Shown: positions 1 to 7,759, counted from the stretch's first letter. The stretch: DNA of 13,358 nucleotides from DSXH01 sp037446915 (GCA_037446915.1 JBBIHP010000084.1:1-13358), one strand, 5' to 3'. A program made the numbers and translations. The notes: a model not told the origin generated them from the letters alone.

Positions 1-150
1 CGGAATTCTTGCCTGATCAAATTCCTCTTTAGTCCGGACATCAAGGATAACCGCTTCGGTTGCTTCCTTAGACATTTTTTTAAAAGTTTCTGAATCGAGG
101 TTTGCAACATTTGGTCTATTACCAAATAAAAATGACAAAATTGAGCCCAT
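1..150 (-). CDS. Rhodanese-like domain protein, N-terminal 50 residues (runs off left edge)
   Basis: The frame opens with ATG at 150 and stays open to base 1, giving 50 residues, so the gene continues beyond the window. After a short N-terminal stretch it reads AVILDVRTKEEFDQARIP. This is the typical first half of a rhodanese domain: a beta strand, then D-V-R-x-x-x-E-[FY], then the start of the GHIPGA-like loop. The catalytic cysteine loop lies outside the window, so I cannot say whether the protein is an active sulfurtransferase or an inactive rhodanese-fold protein. No lipobox or signal peptide is evident. It follows the CNNM-type gene by 43 bases and is probably co-transcribed. The upstream sequence is A-rich with no strong Shine-Dalgarno motif. 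Confidence 0.85.
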   Translation of the reverse strand, partial: MGSILSFLFGNRPNVANLDSETFKKMSKEATEAVILDVRTKEEFDQARIP

Positions 151-193
151 TTTATTCTTTTATTGTTATTAACAAGTGAGGTTAAAAAAAAGT

Positions 194-1429
194 TTATTCT
201 GTAAGGTCAGGTTCAATAGTAAGTTTTAACAGATCGATCTTGGTTTTATCGGACTTAAGAACAAGTATAGAATAGTGATCGATCTTGAAGGTTTCCCCTT
301 TAACAGGAATTCTGCCAAGTTTTGCCGTAACATATCCTGCAACAGTTTCAAAATCCCCTTCTTCATCAATATTAAAATTGTATTCTTCATTCAAGAAATC
401 AATTTCAACTTTGCCGCTTAAGATGAATGTGTTGTTATCAAGTTGTCTTACTACTTTCTCTTCTTCATCGTATTCATCGCTAATTTCTCCGAATAGCTCT
501 TCAATCAAATCCTCGATTGTAATAATACCGGCGGTTCCTCCGAATTCATCTACAACAACGGCACTTGTAAACTGTTTTTCGAGGAATTCATTTAACATTT
601 CGAGACTCTTTTTTGTATCCGGCACAAATACAACTTCTCTAATAACCTCCGATAAATTTTTAGGATTGTGGAAAAGATCCTTAAGTAGAATTATTCCTTT
701 AATGTTATCGAGGTTTTCATCATACACAATCAGTTTAGAGTAACCCGACTCAATAAATTTATCGGTTACTTCATCAATCGTGCTCGTTATATCAACTCCC
801 ACAATAGCGGTTCTTGGTGTTATTGCTTCATAAACTCTCTGCTCGCGGATTTCAATCACTCTGGAAATAATATCGGACTGATCTTCATTCATTCGACCGG
901 CTTCAGAACTCTCTTCAATCAGATTTTGAATATCCTCCTTATCGAATATCTGAAGAATTTCTTCCTCTTCTTTCTTATTCAACCTGTTAAGAACGGATGA
1001 AACTTTTGAGGTAATCTTAACAAGAGGATAGAGTAGAAACAGGACAATACGAAGCGGGATAGAAGAAATTAGAATAATTGTATCGGCAAGTTCGCGCCCG
1101 ACAAATTTGGGGAGCAATTCTCCAAAGAAAAGAAGAATGATAGTAGAAATTATTAATATCTCGGCTTCCTCCATTCCGAAAGAAGAAATGAGAAATACTG
1201 AGAATAAAGAGGCAAAGGCAATATTTACGATGTTGTTTGATATAAGAAGAGTCGAGAAAAAAAGATCGGGATTTTTAATAAAGAAATATGCATTGGAAGC
1301 GTAAATATTTTTCTTTCTGCTTCTAAGTTCAATTTTAATTTTATTGGAAACAAGGTAAGCAATTTCCGTTGATGAGAAAAAAGCGCTTAGTAATAATAGA
1401 GTAATTAATAGCAAATAATCAGAAATCAT
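194..1429 (-). CDS. CNNM/CorC (HlyC/TlyC) family membrane protein with DUF21, CBS pair and CorC_HlyC domains
   Basis: A 411-residue integral membrane protein of the CNNM/CorC family, whose members are linked to magnesium or cobalt efflux at the inner membrane; some were historically called hemolysins. The N-terminal DUF21 region (about 1-150) has hydrophobic segments near 4-20, 55-82, 90-106 and 117-138. It includes the family signature SAFFSSTEIAYLVS and FFGELLPKFVG (101-111). Two CBS domains follow at about 203-265 and 268-325, and the second ends in DEFGGTAGIITIEDLIEELF (294-313). The acidic CorC_HlyC domain occupies about 328-405. Length and domain order are normal for the family. The ATG at 1429 lies 12 bases after the ubiA-like stop, so the two genes are probably co-transcribed. 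Bacteroidota homologues include GldE, but nothing here ties this copy to gliding. Substrate is unproven. Confidence 0.93.
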   Translation of the reverse strand: MISDYLLLITLLLLSAFFSSTEIAYLVSNKIKIELRSRKKNIYASNAYFFIKNPDLFFSTLLISNNIVNIAFASLFSVFLISSFGMEEAEILIISTIILLFFGELLPKFVGRELADTIILISSIPLRIVLFLLYPLVKITSKVSSVLNRLNKKEEEEILQIFDKEDIQNLIEESSEAGRMNEDQSDIISRVIEIREQRVYEAITPRTAIVGVDITSTIDEVTDKFIESGYSKLIVYDENLDNIKGIILLKDLFHNPKNLSEVIREVVFVPDTKKSLEMLNEFLEKQFTSAVVVDEFGGTAGIITIEDLIEELFGEISDEYDEEEKVVRQLDNNTFILSGKVEIDFLNEEYNFNIDEEGDFETVAGYVTAKLGRIPVKGETFKIDHYSILVLKSDKTKIDLLKLTIEPDLTE

Positions 1430-1441
1430 TTTGGATCCGGG

Positions 1442-2329
1442 TCAAAAATAAATCAAATAGAGTGATACAGCTACATACAAAATAAAATTTACAATCATGG
1501 GTAAATCCGTTAGAAATACTTCCACAACATTCTCACCCATATTTCGTTTGATTGCAAGAAACATATATCTGAATATGCCAAAAATTACAAAAATTGTAGT
1601 AAATACAAGCTGTTCCGATCCAAATGCTTCAATTGTCCGTTCTGCAACTGTGTAAAGAGCATAACTAAGAATAACAGAAGCACTTGTTATGGCGGCAATA
1701 AGGTCAATAAAATCGAGTGAATAATCTTTAAGTACTTCCCTCTGGACCGATGAGTTGCCACTATTAGCAATTTCAACCCGTCTTTTCATTACTGCAAGAA
1801 ATAATGATAAGAAGATAGTAGTAAGAATCAACCAGTTTGAGAGATAAACCGAAATTATAAATGCACCGCTTACAACTCTTATTAGAAATCCCGCAGCAAT
1901 ACAAAAGATATCTACTATAACAATTTTTTTGAGATAAAGTGAATACGCAATATTAATAACTATGTAGAACCACATCATAAGAACAAAATTCGGATTTAAA
2001 GAGAAAGAGAATAAGATTACGATAACAAGAAGAAGCCCTAATAGAATTAAAGCTTCGCTAATTTTAACCTTACCATTTGCAACAGGTCTAAATTTCTTTA
2101 CTGGATGGTTCCGGTCCCTTTCTGCATCAATTAAGTCATTAAATACATATACAAAACTGGATGTAAAAGAGAATGCGAAGAACCCGGCTAAAACATTCAT
2201 CAGAATCGCGTAATCGAAAAGATGTTTGGAGAATACAAGCGGAACAAATATAAAAAGATTCTTAAGCCAGCTTGGTATCCGTAATAATTTAATATAGTCA
2301 AAAAATTTAGAAAACAACTGCTTCCTCAT
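1442..2329 (-). CDS. UbiA-family prenyltransferase, decaprenyl-phosphate phosphoribosyltransferase-like
   Basis: A polytopic UbiA-superfamily protein of 295 residues from ATG 2329. The first Asp-rich motif reads NDLIDAERDRNHPVKKFRP (64-82) followed by VANG. The second is the VDIFCIAAGFLIRVVSG region (138-154; D139, R150). The N-terminal RIPSWLKNLFIFVPLVFS and the H-P-x-K-x-x-R-P motif are hallmarks of the branch that includes mycobacterial decaprenyl-phosphate 5-phosphoribose synthase, which transfers phosphoribose from PRPP to a polyprenyl phosphate. Menaquinone- or heme-type UbiA enzymes lack this extension. About eight or nine membrane segments are expected. The frame opens upstream at a GTG (2368), but the ATG at 2329 matches the usual family N-terminus and has GGAAC just upstream. 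It overlaps the mutase 3' end by 23 bases, implying translational coupling. The true acceptor lipid in this organism is unknown. Confidence 0.85.
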   Translation of the reverse strand: MRKQLFSKFFDYIKLLRIPSWLKNLFIFVPLVFSKHLFDYAILMNVLAGFFAFSFTSSFVYVFNDLIDAERDRNHPVKKFRPVANGKVKISEALILLGLLLVIVILFSFSLNPNFVLMMWFYIVINIAYSLYLKKIVIVDIFCIAAGFLIRVVSGAFIISVYLSNWLILTTIFLSLFLAVMKRRVEIANSGNSSVQREVLKDYSLDFIDLIAAITSASVILSYALYTVAERTIEAFGSEQLVFTTIFVIFGIFRYMFLAIKRNMGENVVEVFLTDLPMIVNFILYVAVSLYLIYF

Positions 2330-3956
2330 AAGTTCCGAAATGCTGTTTAAGTACTTCAACCATTTCACCTAAAGTTACATAATTTTCCGCAGCTTCTATA
2401 AGCACCGGCATAATATTACTACCTGAATCAGCGGCTTCTGCAATTTTTGCAATGCTTCTTTCTACCAACTCCTGGTTACGGATATTTTTAAGTCTTGCGA
2501 GTTTTTCTTTTTGTTTCTTTTCTACTTCCGGTGAAATCTGTAAAATCGGTATATCTATTTTAGAATCTTCTTCTATAAATTCGTTAACACCAACAATTAT
2601 TTTCTCTTTTCGTTCAAGTTCTTTTTGATATCGATAAGCCGAATCGGCAATTTCCTTCTGGAAGTAACCAGATTCAAGAGCTTGAATAACACCGCCCATA
2701 TAATCAATTTCATTAAAAATTTTATTTGCCTCATCTTCCATTTTCTTAGTAAGCGATTCAATAAAGTAACTTCCGCCTAACGGATCTACCGTATTAATCA
2801 CACCGGTTTCATAAGCCAGAAGCTGCTGGGTTCTAAGAGCAATTTTAACTGCTTTTTCACTTGGTAGGGCAAGGGTTTCATCCATTGAATTAGTATGAAG
2901 TGATTGAGTTCCGCCCAATACTGCTGCTAACGCCTGGAATGCAGTTCTAACAATATTATTCTCCGGCTGCTGAGCAGTTAATGTACATCCGGCAGTTTGA
3001 GTATGAAAACGGAGCCACCAGCTTCTTGGATTTTTTGCACCGTATTTTTCTTTCATTCGTCTGGCATAAATTCTACGTGCGGCTCTAAACTTTGCAATCT
3101 CCTCAAAGAAATCGAGATGCGAGTTAAAGAAGAATGATAATCTCGGTGCAAATTCATCTATATCCATTCCTCTTTCAAGGCAAGCTTCAATGTATGCAAA
3201 TCCGTCTGCTAATGTATAAGCCAGTTCCTGAATTGCAGTTGAGCCGGCTTCTCTTATATGATAACCGCTAATTGAAACAGGATTCCATTGCGGTACTTCA
3301 TTCGTGCAGTATTCAATCATATCGGTAATAATTCTCATTGAAGGTCGCGGCGGAAAGATATATTCTTTCTGGGCAATATATTCTTTTAGAATATCATTCT
3401 GAAGTGTTCCGCGTAACTTATCGAAAGAGACTCCCTGTTTCTTTGCAAAAGCTAAATAGAAAGCAAATATCATTGCAGCAGGTGAATTAATTGTCATACT
3501 TGTAGAAACTTTATCGAGTGGAATTCCATCGAACAAAGTTTCCATGTCTTCCAGTGATGAGACAGCGACACCGCAAATTCCAACTTCGCCTTCACTCATC
3601 TGTGCATCGGAATCCCACCCCATCAATGTAGGTAAGTCGAATGCAACTGATAGACCGGTCTGACCATGTTCAAGCAAGTACTTGAATCGAGCGTTTGTAT
3701 CTTCTGGAGATCCGAATCCCGCAAATTGCCGCATTGTCCATATCTTACCGCGGTAACCGTTAGTATGAATTCCACGCGTGTATGGATATTCGCCCGGGAA
3801 ATTAATTTCATTTAAGAAATCAATTTTCTCTACATCATCGGGAGAGTAGAGAGGATTTACCGGTTCACCGGAAACGGTTGTAAATTTCCAATTAAGTTCT
3901 TTTGACGATGCTAGTTTATCTTCAAATGATTTTTTGACTTTTTTATAGTCTTCCAT
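2307..3956 (-). CDS. Methylmalonyl-CoA mutase large subunit (catalytic TIM-barrel domain, no B12-binding domain)
   Basis: A 549-residue acyl-CoA mutase large subunit that interconverts methylmalonyl-CoA and succinyl-CoA with adenosylcobalamin (propionate catabolism or synthesis). Recognisable blocks are EYPYTRGIHTNGYRGK, IWTMRQFAGFG, GQTGLSVAFDLPTLMGWDSD, FPPRPSMRII and SISGYHIREAG. Equivalents of the Tyr89, Arg207 and His244 of Propionibacterium mutase are Y68, R208 and H233. This fits methylmalonyl-CoA rather than the isobutyryl- or hydroxyisobutyryl-CoA enzymes, which change the first two positions. The chain ends after the barrel with no DxHxxG B12 domain, so a separate small subunit must be encoded elsewhere; none is in this window. 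I chose ATG 3956 because AAAGGG sits just upstream; the TTG at 3971 lies near the predicted transcription start. The 3' end overlaps the ubiA-like gene. Confidence 0.93.
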   Translation of the reverse strand: MEDYKKVKKSFEDKLASSKELNWKFTTVSGEPVNPLYSPDDVEKIDFLNEINFPGEYPYTRGIHTNGYRGKIWTMRQFAGFGSPEDTNARFKYLLEHGQTGLSVAFDLPTLMGWDSDAQMSEGEVGICGVAVSSLEDMETLFDGIPLDKVSTSMTINSPAAMIFAFYLAFAKKQGVSFDKLRGTLQNDILKEYIAQKEYIFPPRPSMRIITDMIEYCTNEVPQWNPVSISGYHIREAGSTAIQELAYTLADGFAYIEACLERGMDIDEFAPRLSFFFNSHLDFFEEIAKFRAARRIYARRMKEKYGAKNPRSWWLRFHTQTAGCTLTAQQPENNIVRTAFQALAAVLGGTQSLHTNSMDETLALPSEKAVKIALRTQQLLAYETGVINTVDPLGGSYFIESLTKKMEDEANKIFNEIDYMGGVIQALESGYFQKEIADSAYRYQKELERKEKIIVGVNEFIEEDSKIDIPILQISPEVEKKQKEKLARLKNIRNQELVERSIAKIAEAADSGSNIMPVLIEAAENYVTLGEMVEVLKQHFGTYEEAVVF

Positions 3957-3977
3957 TTTTTCCCTTTGCAATTGAGA

Positions 3978-4006
3978 ATTATAAAAAACTGCTAAGTGCT
4001 TTTAAA
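3978..4006 (-). promoter_or_regulatory. Candidate sigma70-type promoter for the mutase gene
   Basis: On the minus strand TTTAAA (4006-4001) is followed after 17 bases by a perfect TATAAT (3983-3978). Transcription would start near 3971, leaving a leader of about 15 bases that contains the AAAGGG ribosome-binding site before ATG 3956. It lies in the 64-base AT-rich gap after mutL, so it could uncouple the mutase, UbiA, CNNM and rhodanese genes from the upstream repair and folate genes. It rests on consensus matching alone in AT-rich sequence, and the main sigma factor's preference in this lineage is unknown to me. Confidence 0.4.
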
Positions 4007-4020
4007 TAAAATAATAAACT

Positions 4021-5874
4021 TCAGGAAGTCCGTCCAAATCTTTTATCAAGTTCTTGAATCGGGATTTTGATTACAATCGGTCTTCCGTGCGGACAAACAT
4101 ACGGCATTGAAGTAGCAAAAAGTTTATCAACAAGAATTCTCATCTCCTTTTCAGAAAGTTTATCGCCGGCTTTGATAGCTGCTTTACATGAGAAAGATTT
4201 TGCAAGGTTGTCCCTTACCTCAAGTTGTTTTTCCTGTTGATTTTTTCTGAACTCGTGTAAAATATCGAGCAATGTTTCTGATTCATGTTCCGATTTCAAA
4301 TCCGATGGTATACCAATAATCTCGACTACATTTTTAGACTTAAACTTAAGAGTAAAACCAAGATTTGTTAAATAAGGTTCAAGTTCTTTAACCAGCTGGT
4401 AATCAGCCGGATCAAGCTTAACTATCTGCGGAAATAATAAATGTTGCGAAAAAGGAATATTGGCTTCGAATGATTGAAGAGCTTTTTCGTATAGGACTCT
4501 TTCGTGGGCAATGTGAGAATCGATAATCATCAAGCCGCTTTTAATCTGGGAAAGAATATATTTATTATGAAGAAGAACTATAAAAGGAGTTTCGTTTGAA
4601 GCAGATTGAACAGAATCCGATTCGTGATATACTTCTTTTTGCGTAGTACTTTCGAACGGGTGTTCAACCTGTGAATCAGGAGCTGTAGATTTTATTTCAC
4701 GGTTCAAATCATCGAACAATTGATCGATTTCATCTTCCGAAAAAATGGATCTGCGTTTGTTTGTATCCGTTTGATTTGCAAATGGTCGATCGCTGAAATC
4801 ACTTCTATCAGAACGTTGAGAGGAATTAAGTCTTAGTGCCTCTCTATCGGAGTTGTCGCCGGTAAATGAAACAGCCGGCACAAGATCGTAGCTTCCCAAT
4901 GTTTTTTTGATAACAGCATTAACGAAAGAATAAATTTCCCTTTCGTCATCAAACTTAACTTCTAATTTAGAAGGATGAACATTCACATCAACTTTCTTAG
5001 GATCAACAGTAATGAAGAGAACAAAGAAAGGATAATCTCCCTTCTCCATTAAATTTTCGTAAGCAGAAAAAACAGCATGATTAACAATCTTACTCTGCAC
5101 ATAACGGTTATTAAGGAATAAGTATTGCTCCCCTTTACTTCGCCTAAGGTATGCAGGTTTTGTTATAAACCCGCTAAGACTAAGGTAGTCTGTAATTTCT
5201 TTTGCTTCTATTATTAGATCGACGATGTTCTCACCGAAAATTGCTCTGATTCTTTCCTTATAATCATGTTTCGATAAATCGAAAATAAGATCGTCATCAT
5301 TAATAAGTCTGAAAGCAATATCCGGATGACTTAATGCAATCCTTTTAAATGTCTCGATGATATGTTTTAATTCGGTAGAATTTGCTTTAAGAAAATTTCT
5401 TCTGGCCGGAACATTATAAAATAGATTTTTTACAGTAACAGAAGTCCCAACCGGGTAAGCCCCTTTTTCTTTTGATGTACTTTCTCCTTCGCCAATTTTG
5501 ATTAAAACGCCAAGTTCCTCGGCTTCCATTCTGGTCTTAAGTTCAAAAATAGAAACAGCTGCAATTGAAGCAAGAGCTTCTCCGCGAAATCCTAACGTTT
5601 TTATTGCCTCAAGGTCATCTATAGATGAAATTTTACTTGTAGCATGGCGGTGAATGGAAAGGAGCGCATCCTCTTCAGACATTCCGGATGCATCATCAAC
5701 AACCTGAATCAGATTTTTACCGGCGTTCTTGATATAAACATCAATCTGTTTTGCATCGGCGTCAATTGAATTCTCCATCAATTCTTTTACAACCGATTCA
5801 GGTCTGTTTACAACTTCACCGGCAGCAATTTTATTTGCCAGGCTTTCGGTTAATATTTTTATTTTCTGCGACAA
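4021..5874 (-). CDS. mutL: DNA mismatch repair protein MutL
   Basis: A 617-residue MutL, the GHKL ATPase that links mismatch recognition by MutS to strand incision. The N-terminal ATPase has IAAGEVVNRPESVVKELMEN (catalytic E31, N35), DDASGM (60-65), SIHRHATSKI (73-82) and GFRGEAL (95-101). A Ser/Asp-rich linker spans roughly 335-430. The C-terminal domain has nuclease-type motifs: DSHIAHERVLYE (452-463, a variant of DQHAx2Ex4E), CKAAIKAGD (563-571), CPHGRP (594-599) and a terminal RFGR. This suggests a latent endonuclease of the kind found in bacteria without MutH. No ATG precedes the conserved N-terminus; the start is a TTG at 5874, eight bases after the folA stop, with only weak purine-rich sequence upstream. 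It is probably translated from the same transcript as folA. Confidence 0.96.
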   Translation of the reverse strand: MSQKIKILTESLANKIAAGEVVNRPESVVKELMENSIDADAKQIDVYIKNAGKNLIQVVDDASGMSEEDALLSIHRHATSKISSIDDLEAIKTLGFRGEALASIAAVSIFELKTRMEAEELGVLIKIGEGESTSKEKGAYPVGTSVTVKNLFYNVPARRNFLKANSTELKHIIETFKRIALSHPDIAFRLINDDDLIFDLSKHDYKERIRAIFGENIVDLIIEAKEITDYLSLSGFITKPAYLRRSKGEQYLFLNNRYVQSKIVNHAVFSAYENLMEKGDYPFFVLFITVDPKKVDVNVHPSKLEVKFDDEREIYSFVNAVIKKTLGSYDLVPAVSFTGDNSDREALRLNSSQRSDRSDFSDRPFANQTDTNKRRSIFSEDEIDQLFDDLNREIKSTAPDSQVEHPFESTTQKEVYHESDSVQSASNETPFIVLLHNKYILSQIKSGLMIIDSHIAHERVLYEKALQSFEANIPFSQHLLFPQIVKLDPADYQLVKELEPYLTNLGFTLKFKSKNVVEIIGIPSDLKSEHESETLLDILHEFRKNQQEKQLEVRDNLAKSFSCKAAIKAGDKLSEKEMRILVDKLFATSMPYVCPHGRPIVIKIPIQELDKRFGRTS

Positions 5875-5882
5875 ATTTATTC

Positions 5883-6365
5883 TTACTTTCTTCTTAAATA
5901 CTCGTTAATTACAAATTCATTTTGATCTGAAGATGAAACAAGCTCCCATTCATTCAAATCTATTTGAGGGAAGAACCGGTCACCCTCAACATCAAACTTC
6001 AAATCAGAAATAATCATTCTATCAGCAATCTTTAAGGTTGTTTCAAATACCTTCGCTCCACCAATAATAAAGACTCTGGAATAATTATTTTCTACACACC
6101 AGGACAATCCTTCCAAAATCGAATTACAAATTACAACGTTTGGGTGAGAAAATGAAAAGCCGGGATTAGTAGTAAGTATAATATTAATTCGGTTTTGGAG
6201 CGGTTTATTTAGCGATTCCCATGTTTTTCTCCCCATCAATAACGGGAATCCAATGGTAGTATTTTTGAAATGAATTAGTTCTTCTTTTATATGCCAGGGA
6301 ATTTTTCCATCACGACCAATAACTCGATTTTTTGAAACGGCAGCAATAATAATCTTTTCCAACAA
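5883..6365 (-). CDS. folA: Dihydrofolate reductase
   Basis: A 160-residue dihydrofolate reductase, which reduces dihydrofolate to tetrahydrofolate with NADPH. Family landmarks are IIIAAVSKNRVIG, the IPWHIKEEL active-site loop with W24 and an acidic residue (E29) at the position of E. coli Asp27, GRKTWESL (45-52), VFIIGGAKVFE (98-108) and EGDRFFPQID near the C-terminus. Glu in place of the catalytic Asp is known in vertebrate and some other DHFRs, so activity is expected. No ATG is available. Two consecutive TTG codons (6365 and 6362) follow an in-frame TAG and an AGG. The second has the better spacing from AGG and would shorten the protein by one residue. It starts only a few bases after the PEGA gene's continued frame ends and is followed eight bases later by mutL. 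Confidence 0.94.
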   Translation of the reverse strand: MLEKIIIAAVSKNRVIGRDGKIPWHIKEELIHFKNTTIGFPLLMGRKTWESLNKPLQNRINIILTTNPGFSFSHPNVVICNSILEGLSWCVENNYSRVFIIGGAKVFETTLKIADRMIISDLKFDVEGDRFFPQIDLNEWELVSSSDQNEFVINEYLRRK

Positions 6366-6371
6366 TACCTA

Positions 6372-6679
6372 TTAGAAGTTAGTAAAATTCACATTAACAA
6401 AATTCTTTTTACCCGCTTGAACATTGATTAATACTCTTTCATCAGGATAACCAATAAGCCGAAGTTTAACCGAATAGATTCCGGTTTTAATATCCAATAA
6501 ACTATCAGGAGTATTTTTCCAGAGCCGGTTATGTTCAGAAATATTTCTGCCCCTTTAGGTGTAGAATTGATATAAAGTTTTCCTGTCTCAGGATGTTCTG
6601 TAAATTCTAAAATTTCTTCTCTGCAGCTTGATAACAGGATAAAACAGATCAACATTAAGGATAATTTCATGAATCTCAT
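6372..6679 (-). pseudogene. PEGA-domain lipoprotein gene interrupted by one frameshift
   Basis: ATG 6679 follows a strong ribosome-binding site (TAGGGGGAGAA). The product begins MRFMKLSLMLICFILLSSC, a lipoprotein signal peptide with lipobox LSSC, so it should be tethered to the envelope. It continues as the start of a PEGA domain (GKLYINSTPKGAEIFLN). After about 6535 this frame turns into non-PEGA sequence and stops at 6428. In the -1 frame the expected second half appears (NRLWKNTPDSLLDIKTG, then GIYSVKLRLIGYPDERVLI) and ends with TAA at 6374-6372, only a few bases before folA. One missing base around 6526-6545 would restore an ORF of about 100 residues. This may be a sequencing or assembly error, a genuine lesion or, less likely, programmed frameshifting. 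PEGA domains are small envelope-associated modules; the specific role is unknown. Confidence 0.72.
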
Positions 6680-6780
6680 TTCTCCCCCTAATAAATTCAT
6701 ATAAAATATTTTCAATAAGGGAGATAAAATCAATTCATTAATTAATGCATCAAAGAAAGTTTAAAGAGAACATAAAAAAA

Positions 6781-7704
6781 TTATTGCCAGGGTTTATCAA
6801 TCCCCAAAATTTCAAGTTTTTCTTCGAACTCCATTCTTTCAATATTTTTAGCAAATCTCTTGTCGATAATTTTCAACCAGCCGAAGTTATCTGCAAGTTT
6901 AACAGCTTCATCTTTATTACCTGAATAGAGTTTTTTAAGGACTTCAATTTCCTGAACAGAGAAACTTAGTGAGTTCATGCGGTAATCCTGAAAAGCTTCC
7001 CATGCAATAGGGCACCAGCGGCTTACAATTTCGTTACCGATTATATTTGCATAGCATCTGATTTCAAATTGAGCATGACTTTCCATACGGAGAGCAAGAA
7101 AGTGGAGAAGATTTTGAAGATCAATTTTCCAGTAAGCTTCTGTATAGGTAGATAAAGGGATGTCTTTTCTTGCCTGTTCGCGCGCTACGCCAAGTGCAAG
7201 ACGTTCCTGGTAAATTTCCCTTGCAAAATCCTGTAACTCGGATTCGCGTTCAGTAAGTTTACTTCCAACTTCCTCTGGAAAATATCCTTCACTTCCCTGT
7301 TTATTATCTTTTGCCTGAAGACGCCATTCGCCATGTTTAGTCTTTTGTGTTGCATCAATTGCAATTGAGTAACGTGTTGAGTACTCATTAACGTTTGCTG
7401 TTCTGTGCCTAATCCATTGCCGCCATGTATCCATCGGTACACGGACGTGCAATTTGATTTCGCACATTTCGAAAGGAGTTGTATGATGATGACGCATTAA
7501 ATAGCGTATTAATCCGCGATCTTCCGTTACTTTCTTTGTTCCTTTACCGTATGAAACACGGGCGGCTTGAACGATTGACTCATCGCTTCCCATATAATCA
7601 ATAACACGGATAAATCCGTCATCTAAAACTGAAAATTTTTTACCTAAAATTTCATCAAGTTCCGGCACTCTTAATTTATCAAGAGATTCAGCGTTCTGTT
7701 CCAT
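6781..7704 (-). CDS. thyX: FAD-dependent thymidylate synthase ThyX
   Basis: A 307-residue flavin-dependent thymidylate synthase, which methylates dUMP to dTMP using methylenetetrahydrofolate and NADPH and releases tetrahydrofolate rather than dihydrofolate. The diagnostic RHRx7S motif is RHRTANVNEYS at 99-109, followed by TRYS. The preceding block LMRHHHTTPFEMCEIKLHVR and the C-terminal STYTEAYWKIDLQNLLHFLA and LRMESHAQFEIRCYA segments are typical of the family. It is longer than the 220-250 residues common for ThyX and belongs to the longer form, with extra sequence after the motif (about 115-160) and at the C-terminus. ATG 7704 has AAAGGA upstream at good spacing. A candidate promoter lies just upstream, and a gap of about 100 bases separates it from the PEGA gene. 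It coexists with folA two genes downstream. Confidence 0.96.
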   Translation of the reverse strand: MEQNAESLDKLRVPELDEILGKKFSVLDDGFIRVIDYMGSDESIVQAARVSYGKGTKKVTEDRGLIRYLMRHHHTTPFEMCEIKLHVRVPMDTWRQWIRHRTANVNEYSTRYSIAIDATQKTKHGEWRLQAKDNKQGSEGYFPEEVGSKLTERESELQDFAREIYQERLALGVAREQARKDIPLSTYTEAYWKIDLQNLLHFLALRMESHAQFEIRCYANIIGNEIVSRWCPIAWEAFQDYRMNSLSFSVQEIEVLKKLYSGNKDEAVKLADNFGWLKIIDKRFAKNIERMEFEEKLEILGIDKPWQ

Positions 7705-7729
7705 TCAATTCCTTTCAAATAGATTAGTT

Positions 7730-7759
7730 GTTATAAAGAGTGAGTGAAATATAATTCAA
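7730..7759 (-). promoter_or_regulatory. Candidate sigma70-type promoter for thyX
   Basis: On the minus strand TTGAAT (7759-7754) is separated by 18 bases from TATAAC (7735-7730). These match the -35 and -10 consensus at four and five of six positions. The predicted start near 7723 would give a short leader of about 20 bases carrying the AAAGGA ribosome-binding site. It sits in the 76-base gap between the HIT gene and thyX. Evidence is consensus matching only. Confidence 0.4.

Noticed and set aside
163..175. Inverted repeat TTGTTA-T-TAACAA between the CNNM-type gene and the rhodanese gene
   Set aside because: Six AT-rich pairs with a one-base centre cannot form a useful hairpin, and no T-run follows, so it is not a terminator. 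An operator role is unsupported.
285..743. Plus-strand open frame of 152 codons opposite the CNNM-type gene
   Set aside because: It is a low-complexity Ser-rich translation antisense to a well-conserved gene, so a shadow. The other plus-strand frames at 1107-1304, 8512-8751, 9578-9853 and 10966-11355 are rejected for the same reason.
2330..2368. Longer UbiA-like N-terminus from GTG 2368
   Set aside because: The extra 13 residues overlap conserved mutase codons and are not needed for the family N-terminus, which begins well from ATG 2329.
3957..3971. Longer mutase N-terminus from TTG 3971
   Set aside because: ATG 3956 has AAAGGG at correct spacing, and TTG 3971 coincides with the predicted transcription start.
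6736..6747. Perfect 12-base palindrome CATTAATTAATG upstream of the PEGA gene
   Set aside because: It is AT-rich and mostly built from TTAA units, so chance is likely. There is no second copy and no promoter it clearly overlaps.
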